Below are positions 1 to 10,275 of a stretch of 64,000 nt of DNA, in pieces. Every line of letters starts with the position of its first letter. Position 1 is the first letter of the stretch. The notes under the pieces are model-generated. The model had not been told where the DNA came from, ran no database searches, and worked only from the letters and a program-made list of their open reading frames with translations. The DNA is from Vombatus ursinus (lineage: Eukaryota > Chordata > Mammalia > Diprotodontia > Vombatidae): contig NW_020954550.1 in assembly GCF_900497805.2 (NCBI RefSeq), positions 32,093,184-32,157,183 on the forward strand, read 5' to 3'. The translations under genes were made by a program, and so were the position numbers.

Positions 1-690
1 TGATCGATAGATTTGTCAAATAAGAGATCATTGATTATTTTGGAAAAGTCAGTTAAAATCGAATGAAGAGGTCAAAAGTCAGACTACTGAATGTTAAGAT
101 GATAGTGAGAAGGAGGAAAATAGAGACATTTATTGTAGAAAGCCTTCTCAAGAAGTATGACCATTAAAGGAAGAAGTGGATGATAGCTGGCCAGGATAAG
201 GTTAGGGGAGACATAGGCATATTTGTAGACAGCAGGAAAGTAGCCAAGAGACAATTAGAGATTGAAGATTATTGAGAGAATAAGGATGATAGATGGGAAA
301 ATCTGCTGGAGAAAACAAGTTATAATATCATTTGTGCATGTAAAGGGGTTAGCATGAGAGACAGAGGTGAAGGAGGAAGCAGTGAAGGAAGGTATCTGAG
401 TGATGTGAGATAAAGATTGGGGGAAAAAGAAGCTTTCAGTGATGGCCTCATTTTTTTCAGTAAGACATAAGGCAAGGTTCTGATCTGAAAGGGTAAGGGG
501 AGCCATAAGAGGTTGGAGGAGGAATAAAAAGCTTTGAAAAAGCCACTGTGGGGAGTGGAATAGTGAACCATAGGGAAGTGCAAAAGGATAGCCTGGCTAT
601 AGTAAGGGGCCAGTTGAAATGATTTAACATAAATTTGTAGAGGACTCAGTATAAATGGTTTTATGATTTTCTCCAGCATCATTCAGCATT
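1..690 (-). mobile_element. L2 LINE fragment, ORF2 region
   Basis: Minus-strand relic of an L2 (CR1-clade) LINE. The plus strand carries purine-rich phrases, such as the stretch around 205-310 with ctgctggaga, that recur as L2 antisense at 24896-25165. Translated on the minus strand, the 320-682 frame is Leu/Ser/Pro-rich like the segment just before and into the L2 reverse transcriptase. It runs off the left edge, is heavily mutated and non-functional. L2 died out before the marsupial-placental split or soon after, so this is an ancient copy. Confidence 0.6.
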
Positions 691-1059
691 TGTCACAACA
701 TAAGTAGCAAACTCAAGAATATTATTATCATCCACATTCATCTTTTTACATAGTCCTGAATTCACACCCTCCTAATCAAGTAACACTTTTTCTTTAGAAG
801 ATCAATAATTTCCATTTAGGGTTTTATCAGAATTCATGAATTGTTCCTGTATAAGCCAAAAACTGATAAGAACAGCAAGAGGATTGTGAGAAGAGTGTGA
901 AAGGCATGGACCACTATACATCCAATCCTTCTTCTTCAATGAGTATGAACTTGAATACTCAACACTACAGACTCCCTTCCATTCAAACAGTTCAGAAATT
1001 CAGAATACTCTTTTTTTCTTTTACTGTACCCCTTCTCAGTGCCCTGTGAGTATTCTGGG
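691..1059. other. No recognised feature
   Basis: AT-rich sequence with short pyrimidine runs near 1008-1020. I see no open frame, repeat consensus or RNA structure here. Confidence 0.4.
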
Positions 1060-1118
1060 GGATGATGATGATGATGATGATGGTAGTGGTGGTGGTGGTA
1101 GTGGTGATGATGATGATA
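1060..1118. repeat. (GAT)n/(GGT)n microsatellite
   Basis: Trinucleotide tract of gat units grading into ggt units and back to gat. It sits directly beside a minus-strand MIR 3' end, a common place for such tracts because MIR ends in an AT-rich trinucleotide tail. Confidence 0.9.
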
Positions 1119-1203
1119 ACTGACATTTATATAGGACTCTAAAGTTTACAAAATGCTTCATATTCATTGTTTGTATGTCAGGTAAGTGTTATTATTATCC
1201 CCC
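1117..1203 (-). mobile_element. MIR SINE 3' portion
   Basis: Reads gacatttatataggactctaa, then acaaaatgcttcatattcat, then gttattattatccccc. This is the antisense of the MIR 3' region (capable of forming the usual phrase about cells of the type gctctttacaaatattatctcat). Short and old. Confidence 0.6.
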
Positions 1204-2450
1204 TTCCAGAAATGAAAAAACAGGAGCTCTAGATGAAGGAAGTTTTTATATGGTCTCTCGAGGATGACTCATGACAATATCAGCCTTTGATGAATTTAAC
1301 CAACATACCTGAGCCAAGGCAGTCATGTCAGGTGAACTTTTGGTATCTCAAGAGATTACCTCCACTTCCCCTTTGATACATGTCTCTTCAGATGTTCCCA
1401 CTTAGTGTTCCTCACCCCCTGACTTCTCCCCACCCACACACCTTATTTGGTGAATGATGAGGTAAAGAAGATTCATTCCTCCCTCACATCTCTGTCTTCC
1501 TGTGTCTCAAGGTGAGCTGGTGATGCAAGTCCACATTCTTTTTTGTCATTCCTTTCTCTGTTGCCTGGGTTACAGAAGAGAAGAGGAAAATTGAACAGAA
1601 TACCAATAACCAGAAGCACTGCTTAAGTTAAATTTGGATGGTTGGCTATTTAACTGATTTTGCTGTAATGACACATAGGTGCCCCACTTTTCCTTTTTCC
1701 TTTTTTTCTTTACATTGATCTTGCTTGCTGCCTGTCTTCTGATTTTTAATGATCCTTTTCAGCTATCCTGTTTTACTAGAATCTGACATATCTACCCAGC
1801 TGGGGCTTCAATGTTTTCTTACTGAGGCTTTGCCTGGGGCACCAAGCATGCCAAGTCTCTATAACTTGACTTTCCTTCCCCCATCAATTTTTCTAAGAAT
1901 TGAATCTCTTGCACTGCAAGCCCGTGGCAACATTTCAGACTTGCTATGTTTCCTAGGAAGCTATGATTACTATGGACACTCCAAGTTCTACATGACTTCA
2001 CCTTCAGACCATTTTTCCCCAGTCACATCATCCAGAGGAATCTCTTAAATGGTTGGTGGCTCAGGAAGCTGTTGCCTTCCTTCAGTTTCTGTATTGCTGT
2101 TTTCCCTGGTGTCTCCTGCTTAATCCAAAAAGGCTTTTACAATACTCAAGAATCATATCTTCTTTCTCAGACTTGAACTGATATCCTAGATATGCCAGAA
2201 TAATATAACATGTAATTCTTGTTTGGTATAGAGATTTTGAATAGCTCTATGTGGGACTTTCTTAGGAAGAACCTTTCATTAGAAACTATGAAATTGGTGC
2301 AGCCTAGTCTGCAAATAAGGAAACAATACCATCTGTCCTTTTCCCATTACCAAAATAAAATGATCCCTTCTTGGCCTAGACAAAATTTTAATAGGTCTTG
2401 CCTGCATGACATCCTGCCATAACCAACAAAAGTTCCCACAAACTACAATC
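1204..2450. other. No recognised feature
   Basis: About 1.2 kb of moderately AT-rich, apparently single-copy DNA. An open frame at 1749-2048 (99 codons) has no recognisable domain, and a shorter frame runs opposite it, so I treat it as chance. No polyA signal, SINE box or tandem repeat is evident. Confidence 0.4.
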
Positions 2451-2454
2451 AAGA

Positions 2455-2600
2455 AACATTTTATAAGTTCCTAGTATGCACCACAAACCATGTTAGGCAC
2501 TGGAGATACAAAGACAAAAAAAACTAAAAAACTAAAACAGTTCCTGCTCTCAAGGAGCTTACATAATATTGAGGGAGACAATGTGTATATAAATTGGTAT
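2455..2600 (-). mobile_element. L2 LINE 3' end
   Basis: Shows the antisense L2 3' terminus: cctagtatgcaccacaaacc, then gttaggcactggagatacaa, then ctcaaggagcttacataat. On the minus strand this is the usual L2 ending of gagctccttgagggcag followed by the cagtgcctggcacatagtagg type of phrase. Confidence 0.75.
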
Positions 2601-2683
2601 AGATAAAATATATATAAGATATATACAAGGTGGAAATAAAATATATACAAGATAACATATATATATGCATAAAATAAATACAA
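2577..2683. repeat. AT-rich simple sequence
   Basis: Degenerate tat/ata units with gatatatac phrases following the L2 fragment. The frames through it are low-complexity Tyr/Ile/Phe runs and not coding. Confidence 0.7.
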
Positions 2684-2689
2684 GATTTT

Positions 2690-3868
2690 TTTTCATTTGA
2701 GGTGAAGTAAAGGACTAGCTGCTAACACATACCCGAGCTTGTTGACAATGTAACAAGTACTTGTTCTCTGATCAGTTAACACTGGGTCATCTTTTCTACA
2801 CTCAGGGGACTCAAATGCAGGTGCCGTATTGTTTGGGAAAAAAAAACTATGATGGTATGATCCACGTGATGAACCTAAATTACATACCTCCACATTGAGA
2901 GGTGGCAGTTATCTTGGGATGGATGATCTCCTCAGCTTGGAAACTAATAAAAAATAAATATCCTGAGAATGATCTTGACAAAAGCTATTATTGTTCTTGA
3001 GGAGGGGGAGCAGAGAGAAGCTTTTTGCAGAAGTTAGAAGAAAAGGAAAAATGTATTATACTTTTGACTAGTAAATTTACAGAGCTACAAATGGCTATTC
3101 TTCAAATAAACCTATTAACTCAATATGAAAGCAAAAAGCATTATACTACACTTACATAAAAGTTTATTCCATTTAGGAAAAGAGTGTTCCAAAATGAAGG
3201 TTGTGTTTGCATTTTCAGTAGACTATAAATAACAACAACAACAACAATCAATCATAACAACAAAAACAACACAAGTGAGAATACTGGCTTGATCCATTAC
3301 TTAGCCTCCATTTTATAAGCAGAAATGCATATACCAGCAGTATCTCCACCCAGAGCTACTTCTGTTCTAGGGGTACATATTTCCCAGAGTTAATGTCTCT
3401 ACTTGGCATTCTGTTTTGTGCATCTCTACCCCTACGTGACCTGACAATGAGAATCTGGTGCTGAATGATTTGGCTACTGTCTTAATGATGCATTGTTGGT
3501 CAAGGCCAACAACTGATTCCTCATGGTAATCATTCATCTGGGATACACTCTTCCTCCATTCTCTTTTCTGGCTTGTGGAGAATATAGTATCCATTTTCCT
3601 GAGGCCTCCAGTCATACTATCACCAGTCGGGCTATCTTCTCATTCCTTCCTCATTGGAAAATTGGACTCCACTTTTAGAATTATCCTTGGCTTTGTCCTT
3701 ATCTGTTCAATTCCCAACCTCCACAACACTGCCTAGACATCCCCAGCCATGCCTACTAACTATGTATCCCTTCCAAAACAACCTGTTTTCCTATTCTTCC
3801 CAAGATCCTTGAGGAAAGGGATGATATACCATACTTTCATTTGTATTCCCAGCACTCAGCAAGACACT

Positions 3869-3869
<1 letters not shown>
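2690..3869. other. No recognised feature
   Basis: Mostly single-copy DNA with a short aac tract near 3230-3270. Frames at 2693-2893 and 3367-3615 on the minus strand lack any recognisable motif. I do not support a gene here. Confidence 0.4.
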
Positions 3870-3915
<46 letters not shown>

Positions 3916-3962
3916 GTCTCTCTCTGTCTCTGTCTCTGTCTCTCTTCTCTCTCTCTCTCTCT
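3870..3962. repeat. (TC)n microsatellite
   Basis: About 93 bp of tc units with interspersed tg steps. Almost pure polypyrimidine. It creates artificial Leu/Ser and Arg/Glu repeat frames on the two strands. Confidence 0.95.
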
Positions 3963-4384
3963 TCACCCATGTGTTATCATAAATAAAATTCAACAAAGGT
4001 AGACTGAGGCATGTATTCTCCAAGCAAGATGACAGTTTATTAGCAGAATACAAACATGTTAATAAAATGGGTTTAATGACTGCCTCAGTTAGCCAAAAGA
4101 TCTCAAATTGAAGACCCAGCTCCATTTTATTTTATTTTTAAGCTCCTTTTTATAAGATTAGATCAAAGTACTTTACAAATAGTATCTCATTTGATTGGGG
4201 CAGGCCTGAAGTCAGGAAGTCTCATTTGTGGCCACAAGCCACACTCAAAAGCCACCTAAACCAGATTAAAATGTAATGAGGAAATGTTTGACAAAAATAA
4301 ATAAAAATACAAAACAAATGTAGATAATGTTAATTTGTGATTTTCTAAGTCAATATGCCACAAACTTCTACTTCCATTTGAGTC
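3963..4384. other. Mostly unassigned, with a short MIR-like end
   Basis: No clear element except around 4160-4195, where actttacaaatagtatctca resembles antisense MIR 3' sequence. The rest is AT-rich and unplaced. Confidence 0.35.
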
Positions 4385-4785
4385 TGACACCAGTAAGGAG
4401 GAAGGGATTAGGAAAGGCTTTGACCTGAGCTTTGAGGGTTCCAAGCTTAGGAGTTTGGAGAGGCAGCCTTTAGAAAGGAAAGCATTCCTTTCTGTGTGTG
4501 GCACAGCTTTCTGTGTGTGGCACAGCTTATGCAAAGACCCAGAGATAGGCCCTGAAATGACATGGGCACAGGGAGCAGCAGAAAGACCAGGTGAGTTGGA
4601 ATGTAGGAGGCGTGAGGAGTTGAGATATGAAATTGTTCTAGAAAGAGAGATGGGCATCAGGTTGTGAAGGATCATTTCAACTAGAGACAGTTTCAAACTT
4701 ATCCAAGAGACAATAATGGGGCACTGGTTTCTTAAGCAGGGAAGTGGCATGGTTAAACTTGTGCTTTAGCAATATCGTATGTGAT
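4385..4785 (-). mobile_element. L2 LINE 3' region
   Basis: Antisense L2: cttttgacctgagctttgag-type phrase, an aggcagcctttag phrase, agcatt then ccattcc-type steps, gcaaagacccagagatagg, and caataatggggcactgg leading into aagtggcatggttaaact. The same order occurs at 56690-57060. A 20-bp unit (tttctgtgtgtggcacagct) is tandemly duplicated near 4488-4528. Non-functional. Confidence 0.7.
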
Positions 4786-4794
4786 AAGTGTCAT

Positions 4795-5145
4795 AAGGTA
4801 GGTGCAAAATGCTATAGGAGTTCAGAAGAGAGAGAGAGAATTCCCAGCTTGGGTGATCAAGGTTGGTTTCATGGAAGAAGTGGCATTTGAGAAGGATTAT
4901 GAAGGATGCACATGATTTCAACAATTTGAGGTGAGAGAAAAGGGCATTCTAGGTAGAAGTACATACATAATCAAAGATAAAGAAGCAAGAAGAGGTAAAG
5001 CATGGAGAACATTGAGTAGAACAACTTGGCCTGGAGAATCTATAAGGAGAGATGAAGCTAGAAAGCTAAGTTAAGGACAGAATCCAAAGCATCTTGAGGA
5101 GTTTGGACTTTATCTGAAGGAGAATGAAGAGGTTCTAAGCCTGGC
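4795..5145 (-). mobile_element. Second L2 LINE 3' region
   Basis: A second antisense L2 piece starts over at the same part of the element: gtttcatggaagaagtggca, tttgagaaggattatgaagg, aagggcattctaggtagaag, and ends gagtttggactttatctga. Two colinear L2 3' regions back to back mean two separate insertions or a local duplication. Confidence 0.65.
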
Positions 5146-5319
5146 TGCAATGCAACCTTGTTGCCTCGGGATAGAAGGGTCAGTTACACAGAAGACAGCA
5201 GAGCAAGTAAGCCAACAGAAAAGGGAGCAGCTACAATCATTTGGATAACTCCTAGTTTTCCCTTCCCCTGGTATTTTGTGTGCTCACTGCTGACGTATCC
5301 ATTCCTTTTCCTGATCCCA

Positions 5320-5515
5320 AATCATAGATCTCAGGTTGGAAGGAACTTCAGAATCCATGTAGTGCAACTCCCTCATTTTGATAAGGAAACAGATTTGGGG
5401 GAGGTTAAAATGATTCTTCTAAGGACACATAACTTATGAGAATCTGAGGGGGATTTTGGACCCAAGGACCTCTGATTTTAAAGGTAGTATTCTTTTCATT
5501 GTACCAAGATCTTTC
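5320..5515 (-). mobile_element. MIR/CORE-SINE-like repeat
   Basis: Begins catagatctcaggttggaa and continues cagaatccatgtagtgcaac, ctcattttgataaggaaac, then gacccaaggacctctgattt and cattgtacca. This order is the antisense of an ancient CORE-SINE. Similar starts occur near 21580 and 30910. Confidence 0.55.
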
Positions 5516-6284
5516 CTAAAGTAAGCTTCAAACCCACTCAGAAAGAGCAGATCAATCTCCTAGAAATGTGAGTCAATGATGACCCAGAAATTCAGACACA
5601 GCATGGGCTAGACATCTGCTATTAGCAAACTGAGACTCTGCCTTATCCCTTCAGGTCCCTGTTGAAGGGACCTTATGTCATCCAGAGAAAGGATCAAAAT
5701 AGCTGTTAATCAGACAGCTATCATGTTTCACAAATACCTGTGTAGGAAAAAGGGAACTCATTCTAGAAATGGCTTAGGTAACATGGCTCCTGAGAGGTAG
5801 GGTTGAACCAGGATTGATACAAATGGCTAAATAATGCTGAAAGGGGACAAAACGCAGGGAACAGTCAAACTGGCATTGAGGAAGGGATTAATTGATCTGG
5901 GTACAGGTTTTTATTTAAGTTTATTTTTAAGATTGTCAACTCCTAAGCAGTTGGCACAGCTGACAGAAATACTGTTCTTTGTCATGAAATAATGATTGTT
6001 TTTTAATCCCTCAGGGAAGTCTTGCTGAAAATTCTCCAATAGCTTAGAGTGTTCTTCTTTGAAAATGCACCATTGTACATTTATACAAGCAGAGACCAGA
6101 TGGAAGAGGGGGGAGGGGTAGAGGAGGTTCTTCTCCTATGATTAGTGTGGCTCAGTCTGGCTGATTGGGCATACTGGATTCAGATTAAAGTAAAAAATAT
6201 GGTCTTCAGTTCATTTTAGACAACTTGCTAATCCTGAAGGGAATTTTTGGAAAGGCATTTTTGGACCATGGTCCTACCTTTCTG
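5516..6284. other. No recognised feature
   Basis: About 770 bp of apparently single-copy, AT-rich DNA without open frames above 60 codons or repeat signatures that I can name. Confidence 0.4.
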
Positions 6285-6297
6285 ATTTTATCTTTTG

Positions 6298-6356
6298 CTG
6301 TTCCCCTCTGGTGTCTGGTACTAAAATACTTAATAAATGATTATTGAATGAATGAA
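6298..6356 (+). mobile_element. L2 LINE 3' terminus
   Basis: Only the last ~60 bp of L2: gtgtctggtactaaaatact, taataaatgattattgaatg, aatgaa. The terminal tgaa units are the family's natural 3' tail and run straight into the GGAA tract. Confidence 0.65.
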
Positions 6357-6430
6357 GGAGGAAGGAAGGAAGGAAGGAAGGAAGGAAGGAAGGAAGGAAG
6401 GAAGGAAGGAAGGAAGGAAGGAAGGAAGGA
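6357..6430. repeat. (GGAA)n microsatellite
   Basis: About 18 uninterrupted ggaa units, starting at the tgaa tail of an L2 end. Tandem GGAA is a known binding platform for ETS-family proteins, but nothing here shows it is used. Confidence 0.95.
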
Positions 6431-6490
6431 TTTGAACTGAGGTATTCCTGACTCCAAATCCAGCTTTCTATACCATGTCACCTCTATATA
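6431..6490 (-). mobile_element. MIR-type SINE 5' fragment
   Basis: Antisense 5' part of a CORE-SINE: ttgaactgaggtattcctga, ctccaaatccagctttctat, accatgtcacct. The head is tRNA-like; the remainder is missing. Confidence 0.5.
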
Positions 6491-6542
6491 TTCAAGGTTG
6501 TGTATTATTTTCATTCATTATTCAGCCAACTCTTCTCAAAGG

Positions 6543-6727
6543 GATCAAATCTGACCTGAGATGCTTATAAACTGTGTGACCCTAGGCAAGTCACTTAATC
6601 CTGTTTGCCTCAGTTTCCTCATCTGTCAAATGAGCTGGAGAAGGAATGACAAACTACCCTAGTATCTTTGCCAAGAAAACTCCAACTGGGGTCACCAAGA
6701 GTCAAAAAGACTGAATAACAAAAGAAC
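6543..6727 (+). mobile_element. Mar1-type CORE-SINE
   Basis: Contains the CORE phrase tgtgtgaccctaggcaagtc, cacttaatcctgtttgcctc, agtttcctcatctgtcaaat, then atctttgccaagaaaactcc and the BovB/RTE-like end caagagtcaaaaagactgaa. The 5' tRNA-like head is lost. The insertion lies exactly at the outer edge of inverted-repeat arm A. Confidence 0.8.
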
Positions 6728-6728
6728 C

Positions 6729-7074
6729 CACTACTTCTTGGCTTCCTGCATGGGATCAGTCACAGTCTGGCATAACTCTCTTATTATACCCCTCCTACTC
6801 TTGCCATTGTCTCAACAATAAGGTGTTTTCCGGTAAATACAGCTAAAGATTTTTAGCATCATTTCCTTGCTTTTTGGCTTGTATCCTTTTTCTCTGATCT
6901 CTGACAGGTTCCTTTCCTAACCTCTTGAACGGTTTGTACTGCTCTTTTCCCACAAGTCTTCACATCTCTCTTCCCTGTGGTGCTGAAAAACACAGGAAGG
7001 AAAATTTTAGTTTCACTTCTAATGTTCTTCTATCCATTCCAGATAACCTAAGGGCTGGAAAGAATAGACAGCTC
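6729..7074. repeat. Inverted repeat, arm A
   Basis: About 345 bp that matches the reverse complement of 8993-9337 colinearly, at roughly 80-85% identity by eye. Shared blocks include tgccattgtctcaacaataa (near 6803), ctaaagatttttagcatca (near 6843) and ataacctaagggctgg (near 7044). No transposase frame, tRNA head or polyA tail is visible in either arm. A Mar1 SINE abuts its left end and a hAT-like element its right end. It may be an unclassified repeat family or an old inverted duplication. Confidence 0.8.
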
Positions 7075-7265
7075 AAATAGAAATAATCCCTCTAAACCAT
7101 ACATAAGGATCCCCATGGGATCCATATTGACTTAGAAAACCACTATTAACATAATATTCTATTCTAGTTTATTTTGTTAAATATTTTTCAATTACCTTTT
7201 AATCTGATTCAAGGCACTGGAGAGTGTGTGGGCCTCATTCATGGACCATATGTTTGATACCTCTA
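7072..7265. mobile_element. hAT-like non-autonomous DNA transposon
   Basis: Same family as 10276-10492: shared ataaggatccccatg-type phrase, catattgacttagaaaacca, tattttgttaaatatttttc, aattaccttttaatctg and an end near tgtttgatacctc. Terminal tgtcaaactc/gtttgaca repeats, clearer in the second copy, fit hAT-Charlie relatives. No transposase, so it was moved in trans. Confidence 0.55.
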
Positions 7266-7504
7266 CTCCGTGTCCTTAAGTTTTATTAGTGTTAATCTCT
7301 CCCAACTTCACCCCCTCTATTCCTCAAGTCTTCTCCTTTTATATAAACATTTACACCATTAAAAACACTCACTCTCTCTCATGCTTTTAACATCTTGGAA
7401 TTACTAGGCATCACAACTGCCTTCTTGGGCTTATGTTCTGAGCAACAAAGACTGATCAGTCTTACGACAGTACTAGAGAATGTCTGTGGTTTTCTGAGAA
7501 AGAT
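7266..7504. other. No recognised feature
   Basis: AT-rich sequence between the hAT-like element and the L1 tail, with pyrimidine-rich stretches and no open frame. Confidence 0.35.
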
Positions 7505-8060
7505 GTTCTGGAAAAGGACTTACATGTGCAAAAATATTCATAGCAGCTCTTTTTGAAGTATCAAAGGGAATACCATTAAATTAGAGAATGGCAGAACCAG
7601 TTATGATATATGAATGTCATGGAATATTATTGTGTCATAAGAAATGACAAAATGATTTTTTTCAGAGAAAACTGGGAAGATCTTTATGAACTGATGCAGA
7701 ATGAAGTGAGTAGAACTTGGAGAACACTTTAAACAATGAAAACAAATATAGAGAAAAATGGTTTTGAAAGACCTTACAACTCTGATCAAAGCAATGATAA
7801 ACCATGAATCCAGAAGACTGAAGATGGGTCATGCTACCCACTTCCTGCCAAAAAGAAAATGGAATTAAAAGGCAGAATGCACATTTTTGGACATGGCCAA
7901 TGTGAGAATTTGTTTTCCTGGATTTGCATGTTTGTTACAAGGTTTTTATTGTCGTTGTTGCTGTTCAATGGAGGAAGGAAAACAGTAGGAGGGAAAGTTA
8001 AATGCTTATAAAAAGAAATGGTGAAAAAAGAAAAAAGATCCTCTGAATTGATATCACAGG
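7505..8060 (+). mobile_element. L1 3' end, 5'-truncated
   Basis: End of ORF2 and the 3' UTR of a marsupial L1: aaaaatattcatagcagctc, ggaatattattgtgtcataa, gaactgatgcagaatgaagt, then the variant 3' UTR with tttttggacatggccaatgt and gtttgttacaagg. It ends in an A-rich run near 8010-8040. The minus-strand frames at 7601-8085 are shadows. Similar tails lie at 46500-46690 and 48500-48600. Confidence 0.8.
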
Positions 8061-8100
8061 AAAAATCAGCTGTAAGAGTCTGCACTTTCAGACATATATA

Positions 8101-8725
8101 TGATTGATGGGATATGGGCCCAAGTCGAGACCTTTACCTCTTTCTCCAAAAAAGAATTTGGCTCCCATTTGTCTATGGGCCCCAGAAAACCCTTGTACTT
8201 CATTCAACTGGCCTTTCCTTATCTCTTATTCTTATTCTGGTCTTCCCCTATCTTTCTAAGAAGCAGGTCCTTGAAATCCTAAGGAAGAAGCCTAGTCTTT
8301 GATCCCACCTTTAATCTTATCAACCTCTTCCTTCCAGTTCTTTGTTACCCTGATAAAAGCCTAGTCCTTCATTGTCCATTCCTGGGTGACCCTATCCAGA
8401 TACTCCCATTCTCCCTAAACTTCTCCCCCAGTCACCCAGCTCCACTTCTCAGCCCCTCCTCTAGTCACCCAAAATTACTTGAGTGTATATAAGATCCACC
8501 CTAGCTCCCATTTAAATACTGAGACTTTCTCATGCCCGCTCATCCTTACGGGCATCACTAATGTTCAGATTCCTTAAAAGTCTGGCTTGTATTGTTTATC
8601 TCTAATAAACTTTTTCTCTGGCTGAAAGAAGATTTGGGTTGAATTAATTCAGGCAGGGCCCACATGTCATGATCTTGGGGTCCCAGCACCCCTAAACCCC
8701 TAGACCTCATCATGATGACAAAGTC
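8101..8725 (+). mobile_element. Probable fossil solo LTR (endogenous retrovirus)
   Basis: LTR-like layout: begins with tg, has a pyrimidine-rich GC-moderate first part, a TATA-like gtatataag at 8484-8492, a polyadenylation signal taataaac at 8603-8610 about 115 bp later, then a tail resembling U5. No internal viral region follows, so it fits a solo LTR left by recombination. Ends are approximate and I could not confirm a target duplication. It is an old, inert relic. Confidence 0.55.
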
Positions 8726-8821
8726 AAAAGAGCACTCCTAAATCCCGTGTTGACAACAGAAACTGTGGAGAGAAATCTGGGAGAATAGGTACATTTTTTT
8801 TTGAAGCATTAGTACAAGCTG

Positions 8822-8855
8822 TCAGGATAAGGCAGGATAAGGCAGGATAAGGCAG
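8822..8855. repeat. Short tandem repeat, 10-bp unit
   Basis: Three copies of ggataaggca in a row. Too short to indicate more than local slippage. Confidence 0.8.
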
Positions 8856-8992
8856 AAATACACTGCTAGCTCAAAACCACCACAGATCTCTGTGAAATAT
8901 AGGCTCTAGTTTGCCACAGAAGTAAGTGTCCTGATTTACTTATGATCATACATTTCTGACCTCTCAGATATGATGTACAAAGGGATAGATCA

Positions 8993-9337
8993 GCTTTCTA
9001 TTCTTCCCAGCCCTTAGGTTATCCGCAATGGGTAGAAGAACATTAGAAGTAAATCTAAAATTATTCCTTCCTCTGTCTTTCAGCACCACAAGGAAGAGAA
9101 ATTTGGAGGCTTGTGGGGAAAAGGCAGTGTGCATTGCTCAGGAGGTGAGGAAAAGGAACTTGTCGATGTTCAAAGAAAAAGAATACAAGCCAAAAAGCAA
9201 AGAAGTGATGCTAAAAATCTTTAGCTGTGTTTACCAGAAGGCACCTTATTGTTGAGACAATGGCAAGAGCAGAAGGGGTATAATAGAGTGCTCTGCCAGA
9301 CTATGACTGATCCCATGCAGGGAACCAAGAAGTAGCT
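8993..9337. repeat. Inverted repeat, arm B
   Basis: Reverse complement of arm A (6729-7074). The plus-strand frame at 9028-9255 inside this arm (75 codons) resembles no family I know and is not kept open in arm A, which argues against coding. The ~1.9 kb between the arms holds the hAT-like element, an L1 tail, the LTR and a short tandem repeat. Confidence 0.8.
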
Positions 9338-9409
9338 GGTGCTTTGGTTGTTGAGTCTCCGTATGTAGGAGGCACAGTGCTCTGTGCTAGACACACACAG
9401 TATTTCATT

Positions 9410-9575
9410 TCCCAGTTCCATGGTTTTGCTGTCCTCCCTGCCTGGAATACAACCCCTCCTCATCTCCATCTCTTAGAATCATCAGCTTCTTTCAAGACAG
9501 CTCAAGTTGTGAAGCCTTTTCTGATCGATCCCTCCAATTACTAAGGCACTTCCTGTAATAAATGCTTTTTGATTA
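9410..9575 (+). mobile_element. L2 LINE 3' region
   Basis: Sense L2: gtcctccctgcctggaatac, catctccatctcttagaatc, tcttttcaagacagctcaag-type phrase, ttttctgatcgatccctcc, ending ataaatgctttttgattac. 5'-truncated and ancient. Confidence 0.7.
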
Positions 9576-10010
9576 CTTTTTTTGTCCTGGAAGAATGCAC
9601 GTAAAGGAACATCCAAATCAGAAATCTCTTAGCTCACAGTGAAGGTCACGTCTTAACACAAGGGCCCCTGACTCCCTGGATCCTAGATCTTTTACCCTGA
9701 TACTCCTTCAAGCGTCATTAACTTCGTGGATCCCTAACATCTGGTTTGTTTTTGGCCACTGTTGACCACAAGTCTCTCTCTTGCTCGGCCCTTTAGTTTG
9801 CTAACTGGCAGGTTTTTTTTTTTTTTTTTTTTTTTGCTTACTTCTGAGAAAAGACAATTACATTTGCAATTAGAAAGTCGACAATTTTCAAAAATATGGT
9901 TTCAGAAGATTGGTTGAAGCAAGATAGTAAAGCAAAGGAAATAAAATATGGAAATAGTGAGGAATTGGAGGACGCTTGTGTACCTAATTCTGACTCCTCT
10001 ATATCTCCCT
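9576..10010. other. Unassigned, with a poly(T) run
   Basis: Apparently single-copy DNA. A pure T run of about 24 bases lies at 9811-9834; without a SINE or LINE body next to it I cannot assign it to an insertion. Confidence 0.4.
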
Positions 10011-10065
10011 GCCCTGTGTAGAGATCAGAGGCTTCCAGAGAGGTTGAGTGACTTGCTTAGGGTCA

Positions 10066-10260
10066 CACATTCAATAAACATTCATTAAGCACCTATGATG
10101 TGCAATGCACTGTACTAAGTGCTGGGGATACAAAAAGAGGTAAAGGACAATCCCTGCCCCCAAGGAACTCATAATCTAATGGGGGGAGACAAACAAACAA
10201 ATATGTATAAACAAGTTCTATACAGGATAAATAGAAAGTAATTAAGGGGGGAAGACACTA
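10066..10260 (-). mobile_element. L2 LINE 3' end
   Basis: Classic antisense L2 terminus: caataaacattcattaagca, cctatgatgtgcaatgcact, gtgctggggatacaaaaag, ctgcccccaaggaactcata, atctaatggggggagac. It interrupts a MIR copy. Confidence 0.8.
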
Positions 10261-10275
10261 GATTAGAAGGTTTGG

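Noticed and set aside
1749-2048. 99-codon plus frame as a small gene
   Set aside because: No family motif, no splice or polyA context and an overlapping opposite frame.
3749-4125. Leu/Ser and Arg/Glu repeat proteins encoded across 3749-4125 on both strands
   Set aside because: They are translations of the TC microsatellite and are kept open only because it lacks stops.
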